A DNA stretch of 64,000 nt from Heterohyrax brucei (GCA_028571685.1 CM053154.1:15346001-15410000); one strand, 5' to 3'. Shown: positions 1 through 13,224, counted from the stretch's first letter. Numbers and translations are program-made. Notes: a model not told the origin generated them from the sequence alone.

Positions 1-692
1 TTGGGTAGTTAAAAAAATTTTTTTTTCAGATTTACTTAATTGCAGTCATTTCTAGATGAATGCTTTGTCTTCCCACTGATAATTTAAAAAGACTTGGAAA
101 GGTTTGCTTAGATGTTTCCTTTCCATGGAATTCCTAAACAAAAGAAGGCAATTTAAAAATGGATTTTACTTGTTTGCTGCATATCTTTTGACTATGGATT
201 TTTTTCCCACAAGGGAAAGGCCTCTCTGATCTTTTTTCAAATAGGCTTTCTGATGGTTATTCCTTCTGTGGGCTGACTGTTAGACATAGTGCACACTGCA
301 AGTTACAAAAACCTCTTTACGGCAAAGAGGAGTGATTTGGGGAGACTAGGGACAAAGTTGAGTTCTTAAAGACGTAAAATCTATATACATCCTGACAAAT
401 AGAACAACATCCATTTTAATGGTGTTCTAGCATGGATGGAGACAGCATTGACTTCCATGCCATGAATTTGATCTTAATTTTTATAACACATTTTCTGGTC
501 AGATATTTTATTTTTAAAAATTGTTGCTACTTAGCAGCTATGCTAACCTTAGCACATGGTTAGTGATCTCTGACTGTCTCAGAAGAATGAGTGAGATTAA
601 TTCCATGGTGCTGTGTTTCTGAGTCACCAAGTGTAGGATGTAGCTGAGATTTCTTTTGTAATAAATGATTTATGTGTGTGTTCTCTGAACAG
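1..692 (+). other. SHTN1 intron (partial), no gene features
   Basis: AT-rich intronic sequence running up to the acceptor at 691-692. I see no exon, no recognisable SINE or LINE and no convincing open reading frame in it. Confidence 0.75.
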
Positions 693-802
693 CTGAAGAA
701 GTCACAGATCTGAAGAGGCAAGCTGTTGAAGAAATGATGGATAGAATCAAAAAGGGGGTACATCTTAGACCCGTCAATCAGGCAGCCAGACCGAAGGCAA
801 AG
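693..802 (+). CDS. SHTN1: SHTN1 coding exon with WH2-like segment
   Basis: The exon follows the acceptor ttctctgaacag and ends at the donor AAG|gtacgg. It starts with two bases that complete a split codon and ends on a codon boundary (110 bases). It encodes EEVTDLKRQAVEEMMDRIKK followed by GVHLRPVNQAARPKAK, nearly identical to mammalian shootin-1. The segment EMMDRIKKGVHLRPV looks like an actin-binding WH2 motif: an amphipathic helix, a basic linker, then an L-R-x-V tail. This fits a protein that works at the actin clutch, but the WH2 reading is my inference. The preceding exon is outside the window. Confidence 0.96.
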
Positions 803-3575
803 GTACGGAATAGTTAGATGCCTCTGTCCTTGCTGTTTCTGTTTTAAATGTCAGTGTGAAATTTGATGAAAGCTGCGTCAGAACTGATTGTCCAGAGTTT
901 CGTCTTGTAGGTCATTTCAAGGAGAACATTATAGCTGCACTCAGACATCACCTAAAGTAGGCTGCAGTGAGCACTCTCAGGGCTCTGTCGTGGTTCCCAG
1001 AGTCTGTCGAGTCTTTCATTCCCTTTTGTATGCATGTCCTATTTAAATAGAACCAATATTTGAGTTTGTGACATTTTTCTTGAAATATATTTTTTCTTTT
1101 TTTGCTCTAAATAGGGATCCAGAAGCCCGTTCTCCTTCTCTCCTTCTCCATCGTTTCTCTCTCTCTTTTTTATTTTAGGCCAAACTTTTGTGGTTCTTTC
1201 TTTTTCTCATGACTGTCTCATTTCTTCTATAATGGCTTGAGTGGCCCTAAGTATGCTACGTGCTCAACTGTAGATTCTTCTGGGCTTCTCTCAAGTTGCC
1301 ACTTGGTCATAGTGGGGAAAGACAGCCAGACAGGCAGGTGTGTCTGCCGTCTGGGCCTGCAGGAAGTTGGGATTAGAAAGTGGGAAAGACTCTTTCTCTG
1401 TTGCCAGAGCCGACTTGTATCTAATGAAACAGAAGCTTTGGGAGAGCACTCTTGTGCCAGTGATGGGAGAGCAGTTTCCTAAGTGAGGCCCAAACAGGAA
1501 GATGGGAAGAGAGGCCGAATATGTGGAACCAGCTGGCACAGCTGCTTCAGAGCTGGTGTCTGGTGGGACACTGCTGGTGGCACTGGGGCCCTTGTGGCCC
1601 CTTCCGTGGGGCTTTTTCTCCCCAGGTATGGCCACAGCAGCCCTGACTTACAGGGTAGTTGTCAGGATCAAATAGAAGAAAAGACGTGAAAGCACTTTAT
1701 AATGCAGCGTCTAAACAGGACCTTTGCAAAGAGTCCATTTTTATGACTCCTGTGTCATAGCTATTAGGGAAAGAATAAGCAAAACCAAATTATTATGGAG
1801 AAAAATATAGTGTCATAAAGAAATGTGAAATTAGTTTCAGGAGAAAACCTGTTGAAAAACTCTTAAATCATGAGCAATCCATCTTCCATACTTGCTTGAG
1901 TTTTCAGACTGTCACTCTGTCCTTTCTCTCTTTGTCCCATGACTCTTGCAGCGGTTATGTATTCTTTCATGTCAGTTCACAATCTGGAAGGCAGCTGAAC
2001 CAGGATCAGTGGACAGCTGGGTTTTTCACTGGTAATCTTTAAACTCTGTAGATGTCGTGCCGAGCAACCTAGTTGATAACCCTGAAAGCAGAAGGTCACT
2101 GCGTGCTCGCATCCCGACTTCGTCCCCCGCGACTGTCAGCGCTTTCCTGAAATGGCACACAGTAGAAGAATTACTGTTCAGGCTTCTAAGGGCTGCCTTC
2201 TGAGGGCAGTTTGGCATGGCAGCACTTTTGAGAATGCCTTTTGGCCGGCCACTTGCTCAAAAGCCACAGCTTGTCACCTGAATAGTCTACCTATGTCAAG
2301 CCTGTCTTGAAAATACCAGTGTAACTGCATTTTTTCCCTGAATTCCTGGATGTTGGTGGTGGCACGGGGGGTGGTGTCTGTGAGACTCCTAGAGCTTGTG
2401 ACCAGCACCGACGGCATGCATTGTTTACGGAAAACTGACACTGTAAAAGGTTCCTGCCTTAGTCTAGTTTACACATGAGCAGCGGATCTCTCTCTCTGTC
2501 CACATTTGTTTTTAAAATTGAAATGCGATCTTCTTTGTTTATTATTTATTGAGAAGGAAGGATTATGGGTTGCTGTTGACTACCTCTCATTTCTTGATGG
2601 GAGGAATAGCCTTTCATTTCAAAAATGAGAGGCTTGGGAAGTTCCTTTCCCTGTGCCTTCCAGCGTTCATGCTCATCTCTGTCCTTTGTGAAAGGCAGTA
2701 GTGGTACAGGGGAGGTCAGAGGTCATTCTAGATCTTCTCCTTCGTGAGGGCCTCATGCCAGATTTTCCTCACTTTAGCTGAGGGATCCACTCAGACTGTT
2801 AGGTATTATGGGGCAGTCTGGCCAGTATGGCCCAAAACTTCATTTCACAGTACTTTGTTCCGGGGCCAGAGGAGAACTGTCTTGTAGTCGAGACACCTGA
2901 CTCTACGGCCACCTTCCTCCGGGCCTGACTGTCCTCGTCAGTAAGATGGAGCAATGGGACTGCACCCCTCCTGAAGCCTTTTCCTCTCCTGCCGGCAGAC
3001 CGTGCTAACGTTCTCCTGTACGCAAGGTCCTTGGCTAGTCCCGGCTCTGACTGCCGTTGCGAGGTTCCTGGAGTGAGCCGTGCCTGTCCTCTGTCAGCTG
3101 GCCTTCGCCCGAAGCTCATGCAGCTGAGAGAGGTTTCCTGCTTGTTGCTTGCTTTTTGCTCTCTGCTGCCTCCTTTTCCTCGCTTGCTGGCTCAAGTCTG
3201 GCAGTGCAGGTGGAGAAAAGTTTATTTTAAGAAGTTGCGAATCATCTGGAATTGAATCTTTGAGATCTGATGTGTTTTCAGATCTTTTCTATCCAAGATG
3301 ATAACCAAGGAGTAACAGAATGACACTTGGAAGACAGTATAGCCTGTGTGCTATTGCTTTGAACATAACTGCTAATTTTTGGTTTAACTGCCTCTTGGGA
3401 GCACTAACATGGCTAATGTTTTTCCTAACCAGAAGACGTAGACCTAAATCAAAAGAAGAATAGCCAATACCTACCACCAGTGTAGACTACCAGCACCTTG
3501 CCATGTAGCAATCTTTATTTAATGTTGCAACATTGGATTATTCACTAATTTTTCTTTTTCTCTTTAAAATTGTAG
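803..3575 (+). other. SHTN1 intron
   Basis: Mostly unique intronic sequence with pyrimidine-rich tracts near 1130-1200. Short open frames around 1237-1690 and 2799-3255 overlap on both strands and match nothing I know. No SINE of the family common elsewhere in the window is evident here. Confidence 0.7.
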
Positions 3576-3629
3576 CCAGAATCTTCCAAAGGCTCTGAAA
3601 GTGCAGTGAATGAACTGAAAGGAATACTG
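3576..3629 (+). CDS. SHTN1: SHTN1 coding exon (54 bp)
   Basis: Acceptor aaaattgtag and donor ctg|gtaaga bound 18 whole codons, PESSKGSESAVNELKGIL, matching the shootin-1 sequence just before the point where the short and long mammalian isoforms diverge. Because the exon is symmetric (phase 0 on both sides) it could be skipped without a frameshift. The terminal exon of the short isoform would be expected in the next intron; I could not identify it. Confidence 0.95.
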
Positions 3630-6149
3630 GTAAGAACATATCTCAGCTTCCTGCTTAGCTCCTAGGGAAATCAATGGGAAATGTTTGATCATGTTTCTAT
3701 GAGTCGTTGTTTTGGGCGTCTTTGATTTCCGTTGACAGTGAGCCTCATTTTCTTCAACAGTCAACTTGATTGCATGTATGGACCTCATCACACATGTTAA
3801 TGGTGTGTCGGTTAACACTCGGCTGTCTTCCGCTCAAAGACTTAACTGTCATCAGTTTTGGAGAGGGGCTGTGTGTTCACCAAAACTGTTGTTCCCCGTT
3901 TTCCCTTTCAGTCCTGGTGTAATAGCTGAAGATAAAGCCTCTGACTACATGTGAGAAACAGTTCATGTTTATTCAAAACAGAATAGAGCCCTCGGAATGG
4001 ACAGGAGGGGAGGTCTTGGTACCTTGCATGTAAATCCGAGCACCTGCCAGATATTGGAGTCTCTGGGGTGCAGTCTCCTTCTTCTCACAGTTTAAAAGAA
4101 TTCTGTGGCAATAAGCTGTGGGACAAAAGTGAGAGCTGTTCTCTCTGTGTTCCCAATGTCATTTCCTAGAGGTCCCTCACACACATCCGAGGACACGCAA
4201 AGCATCGTCACGGCTCCTATTTCTGCTTTTGAAAGTGGGAGCTTTTGCCAGCAGAAAAAAATGGCCCCTGCCCTGTCCCACAGTTGCTGTCAGGGACAAG
4301 CGCCTCACTTAGAAAACGTCTCCGCTACCCTGAGCTCTGTTCTGGTCTCGTAGTCCCGGCACCAGTTATTATGCACAATAAGTCGGTACACATAAGGGCG
4401 GGGCTGGGGACTGAGCATGCTTGTGTTTGCTGTTGCTCTGCTAATTATGCATGGCATGTAGACATCCTCATAATTGTAGTAAACAAAATTATTTTCATCA
4501 AGTGTGTCTTTAAACAGTAGACTTAACTCAGAATGGCTTAATCAGTTTGCTGTAGTCGTAGGTGGGTGGGATTAGCGCTGAAGAGAGGCGTATCACTGGC
4601 TAACAGTGGCGGTCTACCTACAGAATGAAGTATTCAAGCTGTGGAGAAGGTCACATGGTTCTCATCTAGTGGGTTCTTGAATTGGAAGGCTTCGTCGTCC
4701 AGCACTGTGTTAAGAGCTCTGTCTCCTCGGATCCTTCTGTCATCTATATGTTATAATGATAATTCCTGTTCAGAAAGATGCCCCAGGAGCCCTGTGAGGG
4801 CCTAGATACGGTTTGAGATCACCTATCAACGAGAAAATCATACAGAGCTTGAACTTCTAAAAACTTAGATTTATATGAGAAATTGGATGTCTATGTGAGA
4901 TCTGTATGATAATATTTAGTTACCGGTTTCTGTCCTGTAGTGCTGGATGCCAGCAAGTTGTTAGAATTATAGCATCCTTCTGAACAATCATATTCACAGT
5001 AATTTTAACTTCAAGGAGAGAAATCTGTAAAATGGATGTTTGTTAGGTAATTCACAAATTACAAGTTATTAGGAAACATCTTGCTCTCCTATAAAATGCC
5101 CCCTCTTGCTCGTGCTAGATTTATTGTTAAAATGCTCTGCCTTCTTTGGCATTGATGCATTATTCTGAAATTGTTCATCCTTTGCATTAATTTTTTTTTT
5201 AAATTCATGCTCATGATCTCTCTCCTGGTTTTGTTTTTTTTTTTGCCTAGTGGCACATAGAAGTTTCCAGTGAGGCCACACTGATAACTTCTAGTAACCT
5301 GAAGCCAAAAACACCATAGAGATGTAGGATAGAAAGGAATACCCTCGTTCAGCCTGCCGAACAGGTGAGGCTTGTTCGTGCCTCTTGCTGGAGATCAGAC
5401 TAAGGATTGTCAAAGTTCGTACTCAGTAGGGTGCATACCAACTTCACAGTGGTGGCATGTGACAGACAAACATGGAAGTAAGAATGTGAAAAGCCCACAG
5501 GTTGAGTCCTGAGTGCCTGGCCATGGAACCAAGGAACACAGTGTTCTGTTACGCTGTAGAGCCGAAACCAGGGAAAAACTCACTGTGGGAGAGTTGCTGT
5601 TGAGCTAGAACATGACTTGAATTGTAAACCACATCCGTGACCGTGGAAATTTGACCCACCTCTGGGAGTTAGCCCGTGGATAGAAAACCAGTCCCTGGTC
5701 TGGAGGAAGATAGAAAACTTCACTCTATTTTGAATGATAAAGTTTTCAGGCTAATTTTTAAAGTCTCCCTGTGGACTGAGCTCATTCTTCTTAGCCTGTT
5801 GTCACTTAATTTTTCAAGATGTGTATTTTGTAAATAAAATACACAGTGTTGTCATAGGCGTGCCAGGAGTTTGAGGCCTAGGAGACCATCTGGGTCACCC
5901 CTGTTGTTGAAAAGCCACTCTCCGTGGAAATGGTGATGTCTCAAGAACACATCAAGACAAATTAATGCAAAATTCTTTTTCCAAATTCTGTTGACTAAAT
6001 CAGAGACTCAAAAGCAGCTTTTGTAGTGTAGTAAAAATATACGTGACACACAGTTGCCAGTTCAGCATTTTTTTATGTGCAATTTCCTGGTGTCAGTTGT
6101 ATTCACGGTGCTGTGTCATAATCACACACAGTTGTTGCCCTGAACGAAA

Positions 6150-6262
6150 AACCAAACCCACTTGCATCGAGTCAGTTCTTAACTCAGAGGGACCCTAGGG
6201 AGCAGTTTTACTCTGTCCTATAGGGTCACTGTGAGTTGGAGTCAACTCGACAGTGGTGGTGT
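6150..6262. repeat. Folded composite of two SINE tails
   Basis: The left half reads as the tail of the local tRNA-derived SINE on the minus strand (accaaacccac...gaccct). It is followed after about 25 bases by the same tail on the plus strand (agggtcactgtgagttgga...). The two halves are imperfect reverse complements, so this is a small inverted repeat rather than one complete SINE. Confidence 0.7.
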
Positions 6263-8295
6263 TGTTGCCGACGGCAGCCTTTCAAACAAATTCTAGCATG
6301 AGTGTTTTTTTAGCATCTTCAGTTTTTCAAAGTACTCAGAAATTATTGACTAGTTAATTTTTCCGCTTGATGGATTAGTCATTATTATAAACATGTAACT
6401 GACTCAGAGGCTAAGACTGGTAAATAATCGAAATGGTTTAAAGTAGAAAAAGAGTACTGGTGTGAGCATAAGAAGACCTCATCTCTTGATCCAGCCCTGT
6501 GACGAACTTGTAGGGCATGGTCAGGCTCTGAGGCTTGAGTTCTCTCGTCTGTAAAGCAAAGGAATTGTGTGTACCCTATGGTTTCTGAGGTAATTTTTTT
6601 AATTCTTAAATTCTATGATTCTAATGTAAGTAAGCAATGAAGATAATGTTGATGCTTTTTGTTAGCTGGGGTCCTTCATCGTTTCAGTTGAGAATCATGT
6701 GGAAAGCTTTATTTCCCAGTTCCCTCTGGAATTAAGGTGTCCTTATGTATTAACTGAGTCAGCCACACCAGTCAGTAAGTGAAGAAAGAAGTCTGGGATT
6801 CAGAGATTGGGACATGTTATCAGGTGCGATGAGAGGGCAGCCCACCAGTGAGGAATTTGGGGAAATGATGCTGTTCTCCACGTGAAAAATAGGGAATATT
6901 GTGAAAGATAAATTTATTAATTAAAGATACCCTTGGAAGGTATATGTGTAGATATGTATATATGTGTGTACACACACATATACCATTTTCTTGAATTGAT
7001 GATACAGCCATTGAGAAAATATTCAGATTGTCCTTGACAGTCACACAGTTATTAGTTATTCTAATAGTAATAGTCATACGGTTATCAAAATAGTTGTTAA
7101 CAAGTGATACATATGGTATGTTTTAAAAAATTATGAACACCAATGATTTGAGACTAGTTCTAATAGATTTTTTAAATGTGTCTTAAGTGGCTTTAGTTCT
7201 GTTTTGTGTCCCTTGTGAGGTACAATCATCCCTTACTAAGTGACTGTTCCAGGACCAGACACAGATCTACATTATTAACCATTAAATCAAGTCATGTCAA
7301 TTTTCAGTTATAAAATAAGCTGTTAGAGTGTTACATGTGATCTGATTTTTCCTTTGAAATTTGTCTTAGGGATTTTTGCAATAAATGGAAAGCAAAAAAG
7401 AGCTGTTTTCCAGGGAAAAAAATATTGTAGGCTTAGTTAAAATCTGAGACATACCTATGTATTGTACACATCAGTTTTGGCCAGCCAGCTGATGGCAAAA
7501 GAGCACAATCTCCTAACCTCATTAGCAGTTTCTCCCTTGACAACAGGTTGCTTTTCTATGATTTTACCCAGTGAGGGGCAGGAAAAAGCCTTTCTAACCA
7601 AAATGACATAATAACCTGTATCATTTGAGATTTGTAACCACCTGATTCTCCAAGGAACTCTTTTTTGTTTTATATGCTAAAGAACAAACATGGGTTGCCA
7701 TTTGTAGGCAGTAGGATTCTTAGAATCTTTCAGAAGGTTGGCAGGTAGAAGGCAAACCTTTCACAGCTTTGCAAATTATAAAGGCTGGCCTGTTTGTTAG
7801 CCTTGGACAAAAGCTGCGTTCTGACTCCAGCATGAAGTCTGGCAAGTTATACCAGACTCGAGGTTTCTGACTTGCTCTGATCAAAAGATTGTGGTTCTCC
7901 AAGGTTTGTTTTTTTTTTTAATGCCCGTGGCACAGTTGGGAAAGACCATTTCCAAGAAATGGTAGACTTGTATTTCTTAGGAAAGACAACTGGACCACTT
8001 GGGATGGTATGATGCCAGTCCTTATGCCGGGTCTTACGCCTGACTGTGAAGAAGGACATAACCCAGATTCTGTACAGACGCTTGGCTGGTCATGGAGCTG
8101 GAAAACCACAGCTGTCCCTTCACAGCAGACTTCCAAGAAGGGCAGGGCAGTGAGCCATCGCAAGGGTCTTCCTCTGTCTTCTTGAAAGCCGATATCCATT
8201 TCTTCGGAAGCACAGCTTGGTGGCATCTCTTGTTTCCTTCAGTGTATTCTGGGCCTGGGAGACATTCATTGGCTCCTGTGTTTAAAAAAGTGAAA

Positions 8296-8675
8296 ACAAA
8301 CCCCATTGCTGTCCAGTTGATTCTGGCTCACAATGACCCCATAAAACAGAGTAGATGGCATCTTGCTCCTTAGGGCAGCTGGTGGGTTCGAACCACTGCC
8401 TTCTCAGTGAGCAGCCAGGTGCTTAGCTTCTGTGCCCTCCAGAGGTCCTGTTCTCTGCTAAACCTGTCGAGTCAATTCTGACTCATGGTGACCCTACAGG
8501 ACAGAGTCGAACTGCCCCACAGGGTTTCCAAGGAGCAGCTGGTGGATTCGAACTGCCCACCCTCTGGTTAGCAGCTGAACTGTTAGCCACTCTACCACCA
8601 GGCCACCTCTCCTCACCTAACCTAGTGCCATCGAGCCAATTCCAACTCATAGCGACCCTCAGTTAGGAAGGGGGA
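8296..8675 (-). repeat. Three consecutive SINE copies
   Basis: Minus-strand copies at about 8296-8455 and 8459-8615 each carry the tail (attctgactcatggtgacc), the middle (ggtttccaaggagc) and the B-box region (ggattcgaactgcc). A third, tail-only fragment follows at about 8625-8675. They are head-to-tail in the same orientation, so SINEs probably inserted repeatedly into one another's A-rich ends. Confidence 0.85.
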
Positions 8676-9297
8676 ATTCAGAAGCTCACCTCTTCTTTGC
8701 CTCCCTGTATGACTGTAACATTTCTTCTCTCACACTGAAGTCAGTGTGCACTCAATGTACCATTTCTTTGGGTGAGCCACCAAAGAACATTTTGTGTCCC
8801 TGGCAGCCGTGACAGCACTGTCACCAGGTGTGCAGCGATGGGCACACTGTCTGAAGAAGCAGCCTGACATTGTTCAGGCCACAAGGATTTGGGTTCAGTA
8901 GTACATGGTGGCCATATCAAGATTTTCTTCTAAGGTGAGTTCCCTGTAACATTCTCTTCTCTGTGGGAGCAGCGCACATAAGAATCTTAACCATCAAAGG
9001 CACAAGAACCTTCGCAGCAGTGAATTCCACATCATTAGCTCATCAAGAGATGTTCTCATACTGTTCTTTGGATATAAAAGTAATTTATATCATCATTTAT
9101 AGGTTCTTCTTAAATGATCCAGCGCTTCGTGTTTCCAAAGATATGCACGTTAATACATATGTCAGTTTTGTTTTAGTTCTTCATTCCATTCAAATTCTGG
9201 TAATGTTTTGGTGGTTTAACTTTTTTTTTTTAAAATATTCTTTTGTATATTGTATGAAGACATTAACCTTTCTGTTTTTGTTTTGTTTTCACTTTAG

Positions 9298-9418
9298 GGG
9301 ACACTTAACAAATCCACTAGCTCAAGAAGCTTAAAATCTCTTGACACTGAAAACAGTGAAACTGAGTTAGAAAGGATTTTGCGTCGCAGAAAGGTGACAG
9401 CAGAAGCAGATAGCAGTA
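9298..9418 (+). CDS. SHTN1: SHTN1 coding exon (121 bp)
   Basis: Acceptor tttcactttag and donor agta|gtaagc. Forty codons encode GTLNKSTSSRSLKSLDTENS, ETELERILRRRKVTAEADSS, plus the first base of a Ser codon completed by the next exon. The basic run ILRRRK and the surrounding serines are conserved with human shootin-1. This exon begins the C-terminal region found only in the long isoform. The terminal frame was fixed by joining to 13225, which restores ADSSSPTGILATSESK. Confidence 0.96.
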
Positions 9419-9689
9419 GTAAGCTGGTTTCAATTCTCTGCAGCCTTCTTCTTCTTCTTCTCTGAAACCTCTTCCTTCAAGTCCATTTTTAACATGCAAC
9501 TATCTTTTTTAATGTGAGTGAGAAGTATGGGATGACCAGCCATCCTTACGGATATCTCGTAAGAACTCAAAAGTATTCTGATTCATTGGCATGCTTCTTT
9601 ACTTATTTATTTGTGGATGATGAGGCTTTTATAGATCTGGTTTGCTTCTTGCAAGATGCATTTGTGGAAGGACACTCAGTACAAGCTTT

Positions 9690-9925
9690 GGCAACAGTAC
9701 AGCATTGGAGGGCAGGCTCTGGAACCAGACAGCTTCCGTTTGAATCCAGGCTGCACCATTTACCAGCTGCAAATGACCGCCTCTCTGTGCCTGTTTCTTC
9801 ACCTATAAAGTGAGGCTGATAAAAGCATCTACCTCGTACGATTACTGTAAGGATTAAATAAGTCAGTGGGTGGAAAGTATTTAGTACCATGCCTGGCACA
9901 AAGTAAGCACCCAAAAATGGTAATA
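9690..9925 (+). repeat. MIR-type ancient SINE
   Basis: The order of landmarks is that of MIR: a tctggaaccagac block, a ccatttaccagctg block, a ctctctgtgcctgtttc block, aggattaaataagtcagt, and the end block atgcctggcacaaagtaagc. Confidence 0.85.
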
Positions 9926-11717
9926 AATTATTAGAGGTTGATAGGAATAGTTACCGTCAGTTATAGATGCAGAGTAATCAGCTTTACTTTTCAAATCCAT
10001 TGAGTTTATTGTTGTCATAAGCCTACTTCAGAAGTGACTTTGTATGGTTTTATTTTGTTTTAATGACTTAATCACAGACATTCATAGAAATCTTTATGAT
10101 GTTTCTGGCTAGGTAGGAAGCCTACTTTGAAATTTTAAAATTTAAATTAGTCAACAGCCATCGCTAATGGGATGAGTCTTTCAGAGCTAGTTTTCATAAA
10201 CTCTGCCTTTCATTCTTTAGCCATCTCTAGTCAGTCCACCTCAGCAGCTGAAATCTGCCTTGTGTCAGGTCCATGGGTTTGGGCTTTTGATACTCAGGCT
10301 CTAGTTTTCAAGTAGGGATTTCTTCAAACAATCGAGTTGATAATATCCGTGAATCAACAACAGCCTAAGACCAGCCAGACTCTTTTATCACTGAAAGATG
10401 TAGCCTTCATTTTCACATAATTCAGATGTTTAGTTTTTATTTGGGTCTGGAAATTCTGTTATTGAAATCCTAGTAGGATTTTCCCCTTTTAGAAAAGAAA
10501 TCATCCCCCAGGAAAATTGAGGGGTGCCATGCAGTGCCAGAGATACTTTTTCCTCAGGATTGCTTTATATGCATTTACTGACCCTCCATATGAACTGTTT
10601 GTTTTGTGGTTGAATCAGTGCTGGAGTTATCTTTCTGTCATTTCTTCCTTAAGAAGATGCCTGCCCCTGTAGGTGTCATCATTATTTGGGACTTTGTGGA
10701 TGCTGTTTTAATGCAGTGTCATTTATAGTATGTCTTTTGCCAGTGACTTTTTTTTCCCCCTCCAAAAGCATTCATACTCAGAAACTTGTTGAAAAAGCTG
10801 CACCGTTCAGTGTTTCATTGTTAGATTTCAAGGGGAGAAAGAAGAAAATGTTTTCCTTGTGAAAATCTGAATATTTCAAAGAGTAGGTAAAAGTGGGCAC
10901 ACATTTATAGGAATGGTAAGAGCCTTTCGTTTTATTTATTATATTCCACCAGTATGCAAATATGCAGTCTGTCACTTGAAGAAACTTAGAATAAAAGATA
11001 ATAAATTCAGTAGAACCACTAGAATGCGAATAGAGAAAGAACAAATGTATAATTGGTGGAGTAGAGGGGAAATAACACTAAGAATAAGAAGAGTGACTTG
11101 AGCAGACGTGTTCTTTTGAGCTTCCTAGTAACCAAGGCAAAAAGAGAAAAAAGTGATAGTGAAAATGCCTGGAAAACAAAGTAAGGAAAAAGCTGATGGC
11201 ATACAGATTACAGAGAGAAGAGAGTTTGTTAGGTGTGCGTATCAGTTATTCTTGAGTCTCTGAGGCTTTTCTTCCACACACAAAGGCTTATGGGAAAGCC
11301 TAAAGGTGAGGTCATAAGCAAAACAAGAAGCATTTTAAGGGTGACAAAGAGAGCAGCCTGCAGCCTGAGGTTTGTAGCACTCCGATCTCAGATTAGTGGG
11401 CCCAGGAGCATCTTCTTCCTTAGAATTCTTGTGGATCTAGCCCACCTTCCCTCGTTACACCTAGCCTTGGGCCAACCCCACTGACAGACACATCTTGGAA
11501 AACCTTGAGCAGCTTAAACAGGATACAGTAATAATAATCCTAAGCATTATACCTTTTTTTTTGGCATTTGTTTTTATATGTAAGAAAGATACGAGGTCTG
11601 GCTCAGCTCATCCTCTCTCCCTCCTTTTTAATGTGGCATCCGTTTCTGAACAAGTGGCAGCTGTTGATGTGTTCAGAAACAGACCAACAAGGACGACTTA
11701 TTTCAGGCTATCTAGTT

Positions 11718-11880
11718 GGAAACCCTGGTGGTGCAGTGGTTAAGTGCTACATCCGCTAACCAAAAAGTTGGTGGTTCAAATCCTCCAGGTGCTCCTTGGA
11801 AACTCTGGGGCAGTTCTGCTTTGCCCTGTATGGTTGCTATAAGTTGGGATTGACTTGACGGCTGTGGGTTTGGTTTTGGT
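11718..11880 (+). repeat. Full-length tRNA-derived SINE (afrotherian type)
   Basis: Begins ggaaaccctggtggtgcag. It has a Pol III A-box (TGGTGCAGTGG) and B-box (GGTTCAAATCC), then gctccttggaaactctgggg, and ends with the RTE-like tail and a GTTTGG-rich terminus. It is the cleanest example of the family in this window. Confidence 0.92.
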
Positions 11881-13224
11881 CTTTAGTGTTGGTGTCAGTG
11901 ATTATCCAAGGGCAGAATGGAGCTGATCTGAAGCATAGGTAGCAGTTAACCAACACCCCGCTGGAGTTTCTGCCCAGATGGTCTAGATGAAATGCATCAA
12001 GAAGAAAACAGACACTGGTGCTTTCTGGAGTGGGTCTTTCCGCTAGATCAGAGGGGAACTGTATCTTCCAGTGGAGTCAGGCTGAAGGAGATACCTCACA
12101 GATGAGAGGGATAATTTTTCAGCAGGTCATAGGTAGGTTCTTTACATTGGAACTTCATTTTGGAGTAGACATATCAATGCTGTACAGTACATGAGCGCAT
12201 TCATATTTAAATGTAACAGTAAAATCAAGTGCTTCATTTTTAATGATCTGGGATTAGTTAACATATTGGATTGTACTTGCTAGAACTTTCTGCCTTGGAA
12301 GATAATCGGACATTTCTTAAGGATAAAGCAACTTCTGTGTAGTGTCTGGCACATTTCAAGATTGTCTTCTAGTTTCCTTTTTGAGACATGTCCATTTTAT
12401 TTGGACATTTGTGGCTGATTTCATAAATTTCTTTGTTTTAAAAAGTATTCCTATTGAAGTTTCAAGAAAAACGTACTAGAATCTTGCTTTGAGAAAAACC
12501 TGCTCAGAACAGAATCTCTCTACATAATGACAGGGGGAAAAAGAAGTCTTGATGATACTTAGACTCAGTGCCCAGAATTTTTATATTGGTATGCTAATAA
12601 TTTCAGTAACAAGCTCTATTGTGGTTTTTCAATCCTGTCCCAAAGAGCAGAAAAATCCAAAAGGTAAACAGCCAAACTCTTTGCTGCTTTATTTTTATAA
12701 TTCTGTACCTGCATTTTAAGAGGAAATAAATCCACTTACTTCTCATTCACATTAAAATGTTCATAAAAGCTATTAAATGCTCAAGAAGCCTTTCCTGAAC
12801 CTTTGTAGGGGGCCTGTTGACGTCTTTCCATCTTCTCTTGAAAATGAGAAGCTGAGTTTGGGGAAGAATTAACTCTTGAGAGGCCATATGGTTCAAGTTG
12901 GCTGTCAGAAAGCCATACTGAGTTTTCATCATTCCCATTTTACTAAGGAGTCTGGTAGGTGACAGAAGCATGGCCTGGGGGTGTTGCAGTTTTCTTAAAG
13001 ATACATACACAACTCCTCAGCATGGTTCCAGCACGTTCAAAAGCCGCAGTGCCACCGAAGCAGAGCCCATGTCCAATACAAATGCTTCTCAGCATGTTCT
13101 TGAAATCTTAACAAACTTCGCCTTTTCACTTCCTGAGGGACTTTTCATCTAATCTGTTTTTCAGTACCATATTAATAAGCATCACACAGAATTATTAAAC
13201 TTGAGGTATGTGTTTGGTTTTAAG

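Larger units (their letters stand above)
3630..9297 (+). other. SHTN1 intron with SINE fragments
   Basis: Contains a folded SINE-tail composite at 6150-6262, a MIR-like stretch near 6430-6590, and three SINE pieces in a row at 8296-8675. A palindromic ATGTGTGT/ACACACAT run lies at about 6955-6982. A segment near 7205-7260 resembles a Tigger-type end but is too decayed to assign. The rest looks unique. Confidence 0.7.
9419..13224 (+). other. SHTN1 intron with a MIR and a complete SINE
   Basis: Holds a MIR copy (9690-9925) and one full-length SINE (11718-11880). A POU-type octamer, ATGCAAAT, occurs near 10955. The remaining sequence shows no gene or repeat that I can name. Confidence 0.7.

Noticed and set aside
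3630..9297. Terminal exon of the short shootin-1 isoform
   Set aside because: Expected somewhere in this intron if the isoform is conserved, but no acceptor followed by a short frame and stop could be chosen over chance matches.
11718..11800. tRNA-gene-like A-box and B-box
   Set aside because: These belong to the SINE head. No cloverleaf, anticodon stem or CCA-end region can be folded, and the same unit recurs throughout the window.
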